From the NCBI RefSeq assembly GCF_004682045.1, contig NZ_QUZT01000014.1:1-64000 (forward strand): 64,000 nucleotides of DNA. The letters run 5' to 3'. This stretch comes from Pseudomonas nabeulensis (GTDB lineage: Bacteria; Pseudomonadota; Gammaproteobacteria; Pseudomonadales; Pseudomonadaceae). The notes below the pieces were generated by a model that worked only from the letters and a program-made list of their open reading frames with translations, made no database searches and had not been told where the DNA came from. Each line of letters opens with the position of its first letter. Positions within the stretch are counted from its first letter, which is position 1. Position numbers and translations under genes: made by a program. Shown here in pieces: positions 7,982 through 17,954 of this stretch.

Positions 7982-8874
7982 TGACGAACCTGACTTCCCC
8001 TATCAAAGCCATGCCGAGCTTGCAGCGCAGGTTCGAAGGCCGCGCCCTGCGCAGCCTGGTGCTGACCACGCTGGTGTGGGCCGGTGCGGTGGTGGCCAGC
8101 GTGCCGCTGATCTCCGTGCTGTACATGCTGATTACCCGGGGCGGTGCGCGCCTGAACCTGGAAGTGTTCACCGAACTGCCGCCCACTGGTTTCGAGACCG
8201 GCGGTGGCTTCGGTAACGCCATGGCGGGCACCTTTGTGATGGTCGGCATCGCGGCCGCCATCGCCGTACCGGTGGGCATCATGGCCGCCGTGTTCCTCGC
8301 GGAACTGGGGCCGGACAGCAAGTTGGCCAACGCCGCACGCTTCGCCGCCAAGATGCTCACGGGCCTGCCGTCGATCCTGGCCGGTGTCTTCGCCTACGCC
8401 CTGGTGGTGATGACCACCGGCACCTACTCGGCACCCGCCGGTGGTGTGGCACTGGCGGTGTTGATGCTGCCGATCGTGGTGCTGACCGCTGAAGAGTCGA
8501 TGCGCATGGTGCCCAAGATCATGAAAGACGCCGCCTACGGCATGGGCTGCACGCGCTCCCAAGTGATCTGGAAAATCGTCTTGCCCACCGGCCTGCCGGC
8601 GATCCTCACCGGTGTGATGCTGGCCGTGGCTCGCGCCGCTGGCGAAACCGCGCCGCTGCTGTTTACCGCGCTGTTCAGCAACTACTGGATCTATCACGAC
8701 GGCAGCCTGGCGGTGATGAACCCCACGGCCTCCCTGGCGGTGCTGATTTACAACTTCTCCGGCATGCCGTTCGACAACCAACTTGAGCTCGCCTGGGCGG
8801 CCTCGTTGGTGCTGGTAATGATCGTGCTGGTCGTGAATATCGTGAGCCGTATCTTCGGCAAGCCAAAGTACTAA
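7981..8874 (+). CDS. pstA: Phosphate ABC transporter permease PstA
   Basis: 297 aa. Second permease of the Pst importer. About six transmembrane spans; the coupling loop is AAYGMGCTRSQVIWKIVLPT and is followed by the ARAAGETAPLLFTALF helix characteristic of PstA. Its start codon overlaps the pstC stop (TAATG), implying translational coupling. There is a 19-base gap to pstB carrying AAGAAAGGGAG as ribosome binding site. Confidence 0.95.
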   Translation: MTNLTSPIKAMPSLQRRFEGRALRSLVLTTLVWAGAVVASVPLISVLYMLITRGGARLNLEVFTELPPTGFETGGGFGNAMAGTFVMVGIAAAIAVPVGIMAAVFLAELGPDSKLANAARFAAKMLTGLPSILAGVFAYALVVMTTGTYSAPAGGVALAVLMLPIVVLTAEESMRMVPKIMKDAAYGMGCTRSQVIWKIVLPTGLPAILTGVMLAVARAAGETAPLLFTALFSNYWIYHDGSLAVMNPTASLAVLIYNFSGMPFDNQLELAWAASLVLVMIVLVVNIVSRIFGKPKY

Positions 8875-8893
8875 GAAAGGGAGCATCTGAATC

Positions 8894-9712
8894 TTGAACG
8901 CCTCTACTGCGCAAATAGCCGCTCCGTTTATCACCGACTCGCCTGTGGTCATGGACTGCAAGCTGGACAAGATTTTCTACGGTAACTTCATGGCCGTGCG
9001 TGACAGCCATGTGCCGATTGAAAAGAACAAGATCACCGGGTTTATCGGCCCGTCCGGTTGCGGTAAATCCACCGTGCTGCGCAGCCTCAACCGCATGAAC
9101 GACCTGGTGAAGGGCTTCCGTTTCGAGGGCCATGTGCACTTCCTCGGCCAGGACGTCTACGGCAAGGGCGTGGACCCGGTGGTGGTGCGCCGCTACATCG
9201 GCATGGTGTTCCAGCAGCCCAACCCGTTCTCCATGAGCATCTTCGACAACGTGGCCTTTGGCCTGCGCCTGAACCGCTACAAGGGCGACCTGGGCGACCG
9301 CGTCAAGCACGCGCTGCAAGGCGCCGCGTTGTGGGACGAGGTCAAGGACAAGCTCAAGGTCAGCGGCCTGTCGCTGTCCGGCGGCCAGCAGCAACGCCTA
9401 TGCATCGCCCGCGCCATCGCCACCGAGCCGGAAGTGCTGTTGCTCGACGAACCGTGCTCGGCACTCGACCCCATCGCCACCCGCCGTGTCGAGGAGCTGA
9501 TGGTCGAGTTGAAAAAGGACTACACCATCGCCCTGGTGACCCACAACATGCAGCAGGCGATCCGTGTGGCCGATACCACGGCGTTTTTCTCGGTGGATAT
9601 CTCCCAGGGCACCCGTACCGGTTATCTGGTGGAAATGGGCCCAACCACCCAGATTTTCGAGAACCCACGTGAACAAATGACCGGGGACTACATCAGCGGC
9701 AAGTTCAGCTGA
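8894..9712 (+). CDS. pstB: Phosphate ABC transporter ATPase PstB
   Basis: 272 aa with a TTG start at 8894, placed by the AAAGGGAG about 10 bases upstream; the next in-frame ATG (8951) would still keep the whole ATPase. Walker A is GPSGCGKST, the Q-loop VFQQPNPF, the signature LSGGQQQR, Walker B VLLLDEP, and the H-loop VTHNM. It powers PstCA at the cytoplasmic face. In Pseudomonas the usual next gene is phoU; here it is a Fic-like gene 31 bases on, with no terminator between. Confidence 0.96.
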   Translation: MNASTAQIAAPFITDSPVVMDCKLDKIFYGNFMAVRDSHVPIEKNKITGFIGPSGCGKSTVLRSLNRMNDLVKGFRFEGHVHFLGQDVYGKGVDPVVVRRYIGMVFQQPNPFSMSIFDNVAFGLRLNRYKGDLGDRVKHALQGAALWDEVKDKLKVSGLSLSGGQQQRLCIARAIATEPEVLLLDEPCSALDPIATRRVEELMVELKKDYTIALVTHNMQQAIRVADTTAFFSVDISQGTRTGYLVEMGPTTQIFENPREQMTGDYISGKFS

Positions 9713-9743
9713 TCCCGCCTTTCATCGTTTTTCAGGAATGCCA

Positions 9744-10442
9744 ATGACTGCAACACGTCGTCTTGATCTGACTGCGATTGAACGCGCACTGCGTGAAGTG
9801 CAGGGGCGTTTTGCCGCGCTCAGCCGGGACTTTACCGAGCCCCGTGACCCGTTGACCGACGAGGTGTTGCAGAATGTACTTGAAGGCTATGCCCTGATTG
9901 ACGACTATGTCGCGCGGGGTGTCGACCTGTTCGATCTGCAGCAGTTGAACCTGATGCTGGAGATCAACGCCACGGTGCTGTGCGGCAAAGACCCGGTACG
10001 TCGGCTGGAATACGCCCCGCACCTGGCCGCCACCGAAGAGCGCTTCTTCAACAACGTTGAAGGCGGCATCAAGGACTTGCACAGCTGGTACTGCAGGCAC
10101 CACAACGAGTCGGTGTGGAAGCGCGCCGCCGGGGTGTATGTGCGGGTACTCAGCAAGCCGCAGTTGTTTATCGAAGGCAATCACCGCAGCGGTTCGCTGA
10201 TCGTCAGCTACCTGTTGATGCGTGAAGGGCTGCCGCCGTTTGTTCTGACGCTGGACAACGCCGAGGGTTACTTCAATCCGTCCTCGGTCATTCGCAACTC
10301 CGCCAAGCATGGTGTGAAAGCTTTGTACGAATTGCCCAAGATCAAGAAAAAATACGCTGCGTTCCTGGAAGATAACGCACCTGACCCGGCGCAGTTTTTC
10401 TTGAAACACGCCCCGCTGTCTGTGTATCGGAGTGGTATTTGA
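9744..10442 (+). CDS. Fic/Doc-like protein without the catalytic His, in the phoU position
   Basis: 232 aa from ATG 9744 (AGGA 7 bases upstream; ATG 9738 is too close to it). Fic proteins transfer AMP or other phosphate-containing groups using HxFx(D/E)GNxxR. Here residues 140-148 read Q-L-F-I-E-G-N-H-R followed by SGSLIVSYLLMREGLPP: the anion-hole E-G-N and the Arg are kept, but Gln140 stands at the His position and the usual Gly/Lys is His147. The protein is mostly helical with no signal peptide. It lies 31 bases after pstB and overlaps the next gene as TGATG. Either a non-catalytic Fic fold that binds a nucleotide or an enzyme with different chemistry. Fic relation is likely; function unknown. 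Confidence 0.6.
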   Translation: MTATRRLDLTAIERALREVQGRFAALSRDFTEPRDPLTDEVLQNVLEGYALIDDYVARGVDLFDLQQLNLMLEINATVLCGKDPVRRLEYAPHLAATEERFFNNVEGGIKDLHSWYCRHHNESVWKRAAGVYVRVLSKPQLFIEGNHRSGSLIVSYLLMREGLPPFVLTLDNAEGYFNPSSVIRNSAKHGVKALYELPKIKKKYAAFLEDNAPDPAQFFLKHAPLSVYRSGI

Positions 10443-11059
10443 TGGGAAGTCATTCAGTGCTCGACACGCTGCACAGCACGATCCACCGACCGCGCGTGCG
10501 CATCTCGTTCGATATCGATGACACCCTGGCGTGCCAGCCGCACCACAGCGCCGCTGAAGACAGCACGCTGCCCGATTGCGTGCATCGCTGGCTGGGCGAG
10601 CCGTTGCGCAATGGCACCCGCGCTTTGATCCGCGAACTGCGTCGCCAGAACTGCAGCATCTGGGTCTACACCTCGTCGGGGCGTACCCCGGTGTATATCC
10701 GTCGTTGGCTGATGCTGTATGGCATTCACGTCGATGGCGTGGTCAACAGCGTGCGCCACAGCCAGGCCCTGACGGAACGCGGGCTGGTCAACGCCCCGTC
10801 AAAACTGCCGTCGGCGTTTGATATCGACCTGCACGTGGATGACTCCGAAGGTGTGCACCTGGAAGGCCGTGATCACGGTTTCCGCGTGGTGGTGGTGCGC
10901 CCGGATGACGAACAGTGGGCGCAGCGCGTGTTGGAGGCGGTGGCTCACGTACAGGCGCAGTTGGCTTGGCAGCAGCAACCGCGCCGTAGCGCACCTTCTA
11001 CGCTTGGGTGGCATCCGTCAGCTGAGCGCCCGTCAAACCTTGCAGCTCAGCAAAGCTGA
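10442..11059 (+). CDS. Small HAD-like hydrolase paired with the Fic-like gene
   Basis: 205 aa. HAD-type motifs: SFDIDDTLA near residues 22-30 (nucleophile Asp and acid/base Asp both present), motif II VYTSSGRT, a Lys in APSKLP, and acidic motif IV LHVDDSEGVHLEG. No large cap domain is evident, so it may act on a macromolecule or a small phosphoester. ATG 10442 overlaps the stop of the Fic-like gene (TGATG), a sign of coupled expression. Its 3' end overlaps the convergent CoA-transferase gene by 62 bases, and the last 30 residues (Gln/Arg/Ser-rich) look poorly conserved. An effect opposing the Fic-like partner is possible but speculative. Confidence 0.65.
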   Translation: MGSHSVLDTLHSTIHRPRVRISFDIDDTLACQPHHSAAEDSTLPDCVHRWLGEPLRNGTRALIRELRRQNCSIWVYTSSGRTPVYIRRWLMLYGIHVDGVVNSVRHSQALTERGLVNAPSKLPSAFDIDLHVDDSEGVHLEGRDHGFRVVVVRPDDEQWAQRVLEAVAHVQAQLAWQQQPRRSAPSTLGWHPSAERPSNLAAQQS

Positions 11060-11651
11060 GCCCCGGGACCATCTCGATCACTTTCAGGCCGGCGTCGGTC
11101 ACATCGATCACGCACAGGTCTGAGTAGATACGGTCCACACAGCCCATGCCCGTTACCGGGTAGCTCAACTGCTCGACGATCTTCGCGTCGCCCTGGCGCG
11201 TCACGTGTTCAGTCACCACAAACACTTTTTTCGCACCGATGGCCAAGTCCATCGCACCGCCCACGGCCGGGATGGCGTCGGGTTCGCCGGTGTGCCAGTT
11301 GGCCAGGTCACCGTTGCTGGCGACTTGGAAGGCACCCAACACGCAGATGTCCAGATGGCCGCCACGCATCATCGCGAACGAGTCGCCGTGGTGGAAAAAA
11401 CTGCCACCCTTGAGCATCGTCACGAATTCTTTACCGGCATTGATCAGCTCCGGGTCCTCTTCGCCTTTAGGCGGTGGCGGGCCGAAGGCGAGCAGGCCGT
11501 TTTCCGAATGCAGGAAAATATCCTTGTCGGCGGGCAGGTAGCTGGCGATTTTGGTCGGCAGGCCGATGCCCAGGTTGACGTAGGCGCCTTCGGGGATGTC
11601 CTGGGCCACGCGTTGGGCAATGGCGTCGCGGGTCAGTTTTGTGTAGGTCAT
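10998..11651 (-). CDS. 3-oxoacid CoA-transferase, subunit B
   Basis: 217 aa. Family I CoA-transferase beta subunit, with the catalytic-Glu motif HSENGLLAFG and conserved LGIGLPTKIASYL and VTGMGCVDRIYSDLCVIDV. With subunit A it moves CoA from succinyl-CoA to a 3-keto acid. Both subunits resemble PcaIJ/ScoAB; the neighbours (SDR, hydroxyacyl-CoA-type dehydrogenase, MHS importer) argue for a keto acid other than 3-oxoadipate. It starts 3 bases after the subunit A stop and ends inside the convergent HAD-like gene. Confidence 0.9.
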   Translation of the reverse strand: MTYTKLTRDAIAQRVAQDIPEGAYVNLGIGLPTKIASYLPADKDIFLHSENGLLAFGPPPPKGEEDPELINAGKEFVTMLKGGSFFHHGDSFAMMRGGHLDICVLGAFQVASNGDLANWHTGEPDAIPAVGGAMDLAIGAKKVFVVTEHVTRQGDAKIVEQLSYPVTGMGCVDRIYSDLCVIDVTDAGLKVIEMVPGLSFAELQGLTGAQLTDATQA

Positions 11652-11654
11652 GGC

Positions 11655-12341
11655 TCAAGCCTCCGTCGCTGATTGGGCGGTGTCGACGCGCACCACGTGC
11701 TGCACGAAAATGCCAGGGGTGACGATATGTTCCGGGTCCAGCGCGCCGAGTTCGACGATCTCGCTGACCTGGGCGATGGTGGTGCTGGCGGCCATCGCCA
11801 TGATCGGGCCAAAGTTGCGCGCCGACTTGCGGTACACCAGGTTGCCCCAACGGTCGCCCTGGTAGGCTTTGATCAAGGCAAAGTCGGCCTTGATCGGGTA
11901 TTCCAGCACATAGTGCTTGCCGTCGATCTCACGGGTTTCCTTGCCCTCGGCGAGCAGGGTGCCGTAGCCGGTGGGCGTGAACACCGCGCCGAGGCCAGAA
12001 CCGGCGGCCTGGATACGGCAGGCCAGGTTGCCCTGGGGCACCACTTCCAGCTCGATCTTGCCGGCACGGTACAGACCGTCGAAGACCCAGGAGTCGGCCT
12101 GGCGCGGGAACGAGCAAATGATCTTGCGCACTTGCCCGGACTTGAGCAGCGCCGCCAGGCCATAGTCGCCGTTGCCCGCATTGTTGCTGACCAGCACCAG
12201 GTCGCGGGCACCGTGTTCGATCAGGGCGTCGATCAGTTCGGCAGGCTGACCGGCAGGGCCGAAGCCGCCAATCATGATGGTGGCGCCGTCGTGGATCTGG
12301 CTGATGGCGGCCTTTACGGATGTATCGGTTTTATCGAGCAC
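11655..12341 (-). CDS. 3-oxoacid CoA-transferase, subunit A
   Basis: 228 aa from GTG 12341, which has AGGAGGGCCCC directly upstream; the longer TTG frame (12389) overlaps the SDR gene and is rejected. Glycine-rich CoA-site motif GGFGPAGQPAELIDAL, then SNNAGNG, SFPRQADSWVFD and the long stretch around PQGNLACRIQAAGSGLGAV, all like PcaI of P. putida. Partner of the subunit B gene immediately downstream; the third catabolic step of the operon. Confidence 0.9.
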   Translation of the reverse strand: MLDKTDTSVKAAISQIHDGATIMIGGFGPAGQPAELIDALIEHGARDLVLVSNNAGNGDYGLAALLKSGQVRKIICSFPRQADSWVFDGLYRAGKIELEVVPQGNLACRIQAAGSGLGAVFTPTGYGTLLAEGKETREIDGKHYVLEYPIKADFALIKAYQGDRWGNLVYRKSARNFGPIMAMAASTTIAQVSEIVELGALDPEHIVTPGIFVQHVVRVDTAQSATEA

Positions 12342-12375
12342 GGGGCCCTCCTGAGCGTGTTCTGGAATCGTTGGT

Positions 12376-13077
12376 TCAGACCGGCGCAAAGCCGACGGTC
12401 ATGCCGCCACAGACGTACAAGGTCTGACCGGTAATAAAGCCGCTGCGTTCATCGAGGAAAAACGCGGCGGACTGCGCCACGTCTTCCGGCAGGCCAATAC
12501 GCTTGAGCGGGATCGAATCGATGATCTTCTGCGTACGCGGCGCACCCGGCGGGTTGGCCTTGTTAAATAGTTCGGTACTGATTGGCCCTGGGCCGATGGC
12601 GTTACAGGTGATGCCATGCTCACCCAGTTCCAGCGCCCACACCCGAGTGAAACCCAGCAGCCCGGCCTTGGTGGCCGCATAGGCGCTGCGCAGGTCTTTG
12701 CCCAGCGCGGCGCGGGACGACACGTTCAGCACCCGGCCAAAACCGGCGTCCTGCATGCCCGGCAGCACGGCTTGCAGGCATTGCAGGGCGCAGCGCAGGT
12801 TCAGCGACACGGCCAGTTCCAGCTCGGCCAGGGTTTGCTTCTCGACGCTGGCGGGTACGACGATGCCGACGTTGTTGACCAGGCGGGTAATCGGCCCGCC
12901 CTTGAGGGCTTCCTGCAATGCCTCGGCAGTGGCTTCCGGGGAAGACAGGTCGGCGATGATGCCATCGCCCACACGGTCGATGACCACCGGCTCGTAACCC
13001 TCGGCGCGGCAGCGTTCAGCGATGGCGGCACCGATACCCGAGGCGCCGCCGGTGATGAGTACGCGTTGTTGAGTCAT
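12376..13077 (-). CDS. SDR-family oxidoreductase
   Basis: 233 aa classical short-chain dehydrogenase. Cofactor loop TGGASGIG (residues 8-15), NNVG, catalytic Ser in NVSSRAALG, and Y-A-A-T-K with Tyr and Lys. Asp after the second strand (VIDRVGD) suggests NAD(H) preference. It probably oxidises a hydroxy acid to the keto acid handed to the CoA-transferase, like 3-hydroxybutyrate dehydrogenases, but the substrate cannot be read. AAGGAATCCCC precedes ATG 13077. Ten bases separate it from the transporter gene upstream in the operon. Confidence 0.88.
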   Translation of the reverse strand: MTQQRVLITGGASGIGAAIAERCRAEGYEPVVIDRVGDGIIADLSSPEATAEALQEALKGGPITRLVNNVGIVVPASVEKQTLAELELAVSLNLRCALQCLQAVLPGMQDAGFGRVLNVSSRAALGKDLRSAYAATKAGLLGFTRVWALELGEHGITCNAIGPGPISTELFNKANPPGAPRTQKIIDSIPLKRIGLPEDVAQSAAFFLDERSGFITGQTLYVCGGMTVGFAPV

Positions 13078-13086
13078 GGGGATTCC

Positions 13087-14430
13087 TTAGGCCAATGCCG
13101 ATGTCGATTTGCTTGCCGGCGCTTGGACGGCTTCGCTCTCAGTAGGGGACTGCACGCCAATCCGCGAGATCAGCATCAGTGCACAAACAATGGTGATGAC
13201 GACGTGGGTGACGGCCAGCGCGATCACCGGCACGATGGTGCCCGTCAGGCCAAACAGGAACTGGCCGACAATCGGTGTGGTGCCGGCGAACAACATGCCG
13301 CACAGCTGGTAGCACAGCGAGATGCCGGAGTAGCGCACGTTGGCCGGGAACGCCTTGACCAGGATGCCGGCCATCGCCGCGTAGTACATCGAGTGCGGAA
13401 TGGACGCCAAGGCCATGCCAAACATCGCCCAGCCCACCGAGCCGGTGTCGATCAACCAGAACATGATCGGCATGGCGATGATTTCCGGCAGCAGCATCCA
13501 CAACACGGCTTTTTTCAGGTCGATGCGGGTGGCGAGCAGGGCGCCGAACGGCTGGATAAAGAACTGCACCAGAATCGCAAAGGAAATCACACCGAGGAAG
13601 GCGGTGCGGTCAAAACCGACCGAACTGACCGCCCAGGACAGCGCGAACGTCGTCTTGAAGTAGGTGGCCGACAACGCGATCACACACGCACCCACGCCCA
13701 TGGCAATGATCGTCTTGTGATTGCGCAGCAACTCGGCAATTGGCAGCTTGACCACTTTATTCTGCTGCTTGAGCGCTTCCATCTCGGGTGATTCTTCCAC
13801 GTTCATGCGGATAAACAGGCCGACCAGCACCAGCACCGCCGAGAACAGGAACGGCACACGCCAGCCCCAGCTCACAAACTGCTCATCGGGCAGGGTGGAG
13901 CAGGCGAGGAACGCCAGGGTCGCCAGCAGGTTACCGGCCGGTGAGCCTTGCTGCGCAAACGCTGCGTAGAAAATCCCCTTGCCCTTGGGCGCATGTTCCG
14001 AGGCCAGCACTACGGCACCGCCCCATTCGCCGCCCATGGCGATACCTTGCAGCAAACGCAGGAACACCAGGGCAATAGGCGCCGCGATACCAATGGTCTG
14101 GTAAGTGGGTAACAGCCCAATGGCGGTGGTGCACACGCCCATCAGCATCAGGGTGATGACCAGGGTTTTCTTGCGACCGATCTTGTCGCCCATATGGCCG
14201 AAAATGATCCCGCCCAATGGGCGCGCCAAAAAGCCGATCCAGAAGGTGGCGAAGGCCGCCAGGGTGCCGGTGAGGGCCGATGTTGCGGGGAAGAACAGCT
14301 TGCCCAGCACCAGCGCGGCAGCGGTGCTGTAGGCGTAAAAGTCATACCACTCGACGGTGGTACCAATGAAGGACGCGATGCCGGCTTTCTTGGCTTTTCG
14401 CGCTTTTTCTTGCTCTGTGTCGTGATTCAC
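13087..14430 (-). CDS. MFS metabolite:H+ symporter (MHS family)
   Basis: 447 aa with GTG start at 14430 (GGAGACACACT upstream). MHS hallmarks: the N-terminal GTTVEWYDFYAYSTAAALV, motif A GHMGDKIGRKK, and RLLQGIAMGGEWGGAVVLASEHAP. Twelve spans. MHS members (ShiA, KgtP, ProP) import organic acids, quinate/shikimate or betaines with protons. As the transport gene of this operon it likely brings in the hydroxy or keto acid degraded by the downstream enzymes. Confidence 0.92.
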   Translation of the reverse strand: MNHDTEQEKARKAKKAGIASFIGTTVEWYDFYAYSTAAALVLGKLFFPATSALTGTLAAFATFWIGFLARPLGGIIFGHMGDKIGRKKTLVITLMLMGVCTTAIGLLPTYQTIGIAAPIALVFLRLLQGIAMGGEWGGAVVLASEHAPKGKGIFYAAFAQQGSPAGNLLATLAFLACSTLPDEQFVSWGWRVPFLFSAVLVLVGLFIRMNVEESPEMEALKQQNKVVKLPIAELLRNHKTIIAMGVGACVIALSATYFKTTFALSWAVSSVGFDRTAFLGVISFAILVQFFIQPFGALLATRIDLKKAVLWMLLPEIIAMPIMFWLIDTGSVGWAMFGMALASIPHSMYYAAMAGILVKAFPANVRYSGISLCYQLCGMLFAGTTPIVGQFLFGLTGTIVPVIALAVTHVVITIVCALMLISRIGVQSPTESEAVQAPASKSTSALA

Positions 14431-14510
14431 AGTGTGTCTCCGATTATTTTTATGTTGGCGTATTCAGGCAGATGTCACAGGGTGCTGGCAGGCAGTGACG
14501 TCTTTGGGTA

Positions 14511-15461
14511 TCAGGGTTTTTGCTCGCGTTCGCGTTTGGCTACGCGCAGGGCCAATAGCTCAGCGTCGCGCCAGCTCACGCGGTCAACCCAGTCTTCCAG
14601 GGGCAGCAGGGCGCGGCGTTGGCGAGCGACTTCGGCAACCAGTTCGGCGGACCAGGGGGTAGTGTCGGTGCGCTCTGCGGCCATGTCGGCATAGGCTTGG
14701 CCCATGCGTTGTGCATGGTCACTGATGCCGCCGCGGTAATTGAGGTCGGACGTTTCAAAGGGGCCGATCACCGACCAGCGCAGGCCCAGGCCGTGTTTGA
14801 CCACGGTGTCGATGTCCTCGACGCTGGCGACGCCGTCACTGACCAGGCTGTAGGCCTCACGCAGCACCGCGCCTTGCAGGCGGTTGAAGATGAACCCCTT
14901 GATTTCCTTGTTCAGCACCACCGGTTTCAACGCACAGCGCGTGTAGATCTGGCGCGCCAGTTCGACACTGGCCGCAGCGGTGCGCGACGACGGCACGATT
15001 TCAATCACTGGGATCAGAAACGGCGGGTTGCCGGGATGGCCGACCAGGCAACGGGGTGCACAGTCGAGATGCTGGCAGAAGTCGGAGGAGGGCAGTGCCG
15101 AGGAGGAACTGGCGAACACCGCCGTGAGCGGTGCATGTTGTTCCAGTTGCTGGAAAACGGCTTGTTTGATCGCCAGTGTTTCCAGCACGCACTCTTGTAC
15201 GAAGATAACGTCTTTAACCGCGCCGGGCAGGCTGTCGTGCAGGCTGACACGGGCGGTTAAATCCTCAACGCTGCATGCCAGGAAACCGCTGCCCGCCAGC
15301 AGCGTGGCTTGTTTGGAAAGTTTGTCTTTTGCCAGGTCCAACGCCGTTTCATTACTGTCGTAAAGATTGACGGTATAACCGGCTTGAGCGAATAGAAGTG
15401 TAAATGCCAGGCCAATGCTGCCCGCACCGATAACGGCGATTGTTTCGCAAGTTAATGTCAC
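14511..15461 (-). CDS. 3-hydroxyacyl-CoA dehydrogenase family NAD-dependent dehydrogenase (L-gulonate/lambda-crystallin type)
   Basis: 316 aa from GTG 15461, supported by GAGGT 6-7 bases upstream; the frame extends to GTG 15479. The Rossmann loop is IGAGSIGLAFTLLFA; QECVLETLAIKQ, ASSSSALPSSDFC and the catalytic-His motif GHPGNPPFLIPVIEIVPS follow, the last resembling HPxNPPxxxPLVE in L-gulonate 3-dehydrogenase and carnitine dehydrogenase. Likely oxidises a free 3-hydroxy acid. It is upstream of the transporter (80-base gap) on the same strand and so is the probable first gene of the five-gene operon. Confidence 0.85.
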   Translation of the reverse strand: MTLTCETIAVIGAGSIGLAFTLLFAQAGYTVNLYDSNETALDLAKDKLSKQATLLAGSGFLACSVEDLTARVSLHDSLPGAVKDVIFVQECVLETLAIKQAVFQQLEQHAPLTAVFASSSSALPSSDFCQHLDCAPRCLVGHPGNPPFLIPVIEIVPSSRTAAASVELARQIYTRCALKPVVLNKEIKGFIFNRLQGAVLREAYSLVSDGVASVEDIDTVVKHGLGLRWSVIGPFETSDLNYRGGISDHAQRMGQAYADMAAERTDTTPWSAELVAEVARQRRALLPLEDWVDRVSWRDAELLALRVAKREREQKP

Positions 15462-15522
15462 AGCAACCTCGCGGCGCACGAAAGTGCATAAAACGACGGC
15501 GTAAAAAGTTATACCCGAGGCA

Positions 15523-15545
15523 AACTAATGCAAAGCAAGTTAGTT
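15523..15545. promoter_or_regulatory. Inverted repeat AACTAA-N11-TTAGTT upstream of the hydroxyacid operon
   Basis: A perfect 6-bp inverted repeat lies 62 bases before the first gene of the operon, in the 15462-15743 gap between the dehydrogenase and the aldo/keto reductase. It could be an operator, but no dedicated regulator is encoded next to the operon. The rest of this gap has no gene or clear terminator. Confidence 0.25.
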
Positions 15546-15743
15546 GCGGATATCCACTTTTAGATTGTTATTGTTCGAGCTGTTCTGCTGCTGGCCATCA
15601 TATCTTTGCGGGGCGTACAGACAAGCGCAGAAAAGGGGAAGTGTTCGATAATCGCCCGGATTGCGGTTTTGGCGGTTGTACAGCCGATGGCGCTGGCCAC
15701 TCTGTGAAGTGGGCGGCAGCGCCTGATTATGCGGGCAGGGACG

Positions 15744-16754
<1,011 letters not shown>

Positions 16755-16833
16755 TCACCCGTAGACTCTAGATTCCTGCGCCACCTTCAACAATCGGGTC
16801 TGCGCTTCATGGGTAATTGAGGTATTTTCACAA

Positions 16834-17730
16834 ATGATTCGTGCAGGACTCCCCGAACTCACCGCTTTTGTTGCCATCGCCGAACAGCGTAGTTTCAGCG
16901 GTGCGGCCAGGATGCTCGGGGTTTCTCCGTCGGCACTCAGCCATTCAATGCGCGGGCTTGAATCGCGCCTGGAACTGCGACTGTTCAACCGCACCACCCG
17001 TTCAGTGGCCCTGACCGAAGCGGGCGAGCAACTTTTCCAACGGGTGCAGCCGCTACTGGGTGAACTTGATTGTGCAGTCAATGACGTAACGTCCGAGCGC
17101 AATACGCCCTCAGGGCTGATACGCCTGAGTGCTTCGGAGTCGTCGTTCAAACTGTTGATTCGCGACGTCATGCCCAAATTCCTCCAGGACAACCCGCAAA
17201 TCCATATCGAATGCGTGGTCGACAGCCGACTGGCAGATATCGTCGCGGACGGTTTCGATGCCGGCATCCGCCTATTCGACGATGTACCGCGCGACATGAT
17301 CGCCGTGCGCTTTGGCCCGGATGTGCGGTTTGCTGCCGTTGCCTCACCCGGCTACCTGAGCCGCCATCCCGCACCGCAGACACCGCAGGACCTAAAGGCA
17401 CACCGCTGCATCCGTTTTCGCTTTGCCAGCGGCACATTGTTTCGCTGGGACCTGGATCACGAGGGCCGTTCGGCAAGCGTGGATGTGGACGGGCCGATGA
17501 CCCTGGACAATATCAACCTGATGGTTGAGGCAGCGTTGGCCGGTGTCGGCATTGCGTGGGTGCCGGAGCATCAGGTCGACGAGCATTTGCGGGCGGGGCG
17601 TCTGGTGCATGTGCTGCCGGAGTGGGGGCCGTGTTATGCCGGTGCGTGCCTGTATTACCCGGCGAACCGCCATCCGCCGATGGCGTTGCGGATGTTTGTG
17701 GAGGCGGTGCGGGAGTGGGTGCGTGGGTGA
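16834..17730 (+). CDS. LysR-family transcriptional regulator
   Basis: 298 aa. Winged HTH at residues 5-65 (LTAFVAIAEQRSFSGAARML and SPSALSHSMRGLE), then the PBP2-like effector domain typical of the CrgA subgroup (RLSASESSF, DAGIRLFDDVPRDMIAVRFG, GVGIAWVPEHQV). Divergent from the aldo/keto reductase gene and so its likely regulator; the shared 106-base gap would hold the binding site, though I could not pick a clean T-N11-A motif. The 17731-17954 gap that follows is AT-rich and has no visible gene. Confidence 0.93.
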   Translation: MIRAGLPELTAFVAIAEQRSFSGAARMLGVSPSALSHSMRGLESRLELRLFNRTTRSVALTEAGEQLFQRVQPLLGELDCAVNDVTSERNTPSGLIRLSASESSFKLLIRDVMPKFLQDNPQIHIECVVDSRLADIVADGFDAGIRLFDDVPRDMIAVRFGPDVRFAAVASPGYLSRHPAPQTPQDLKAHRCIRFRFASGTLFRWDLDHEGRSASVDVDGPMTLDNINLMVEAALAGVGIAWVPEHQVDEHLRAGRLVHVLPEWGPCYAGACLYYPANRHPPMALRMFVEAVREWVRG

Positions 17731-17954
17731 AACTTTGTGGTGAGCGAATGATTTAGCGATTTTTCTAAAAATGTTTAGAGTTATTTCGAAAATTAGCACT
17801 AAAAAGTTACAGGATTCGAACTTATTCGATTGAGTGGGCTTGGCTGTTTGATGGTTTGATTTGTGCGTGGCGAGGATTCATATAGGTGCAATAAAAGATC
17901 GCTATAAGTTGGCCGCAACTGTCAGGTGTCACTTTTAGGTGAGGGGGGTAAACA

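Noticed and set aside
7972..8970. Long minus-strand frame opposite pstA
   Set aside because: Shadow of pstA; His/Gly/Gln-rich translation with no domain.
12616..13791. 391-codon open frame on the plus strand opposite the SDR and MHS genes
   Set aside because: Composition (His, Gln, Gly, Arg-rich) is that of an antisense shadow; the opposing genes carry full family motifs.
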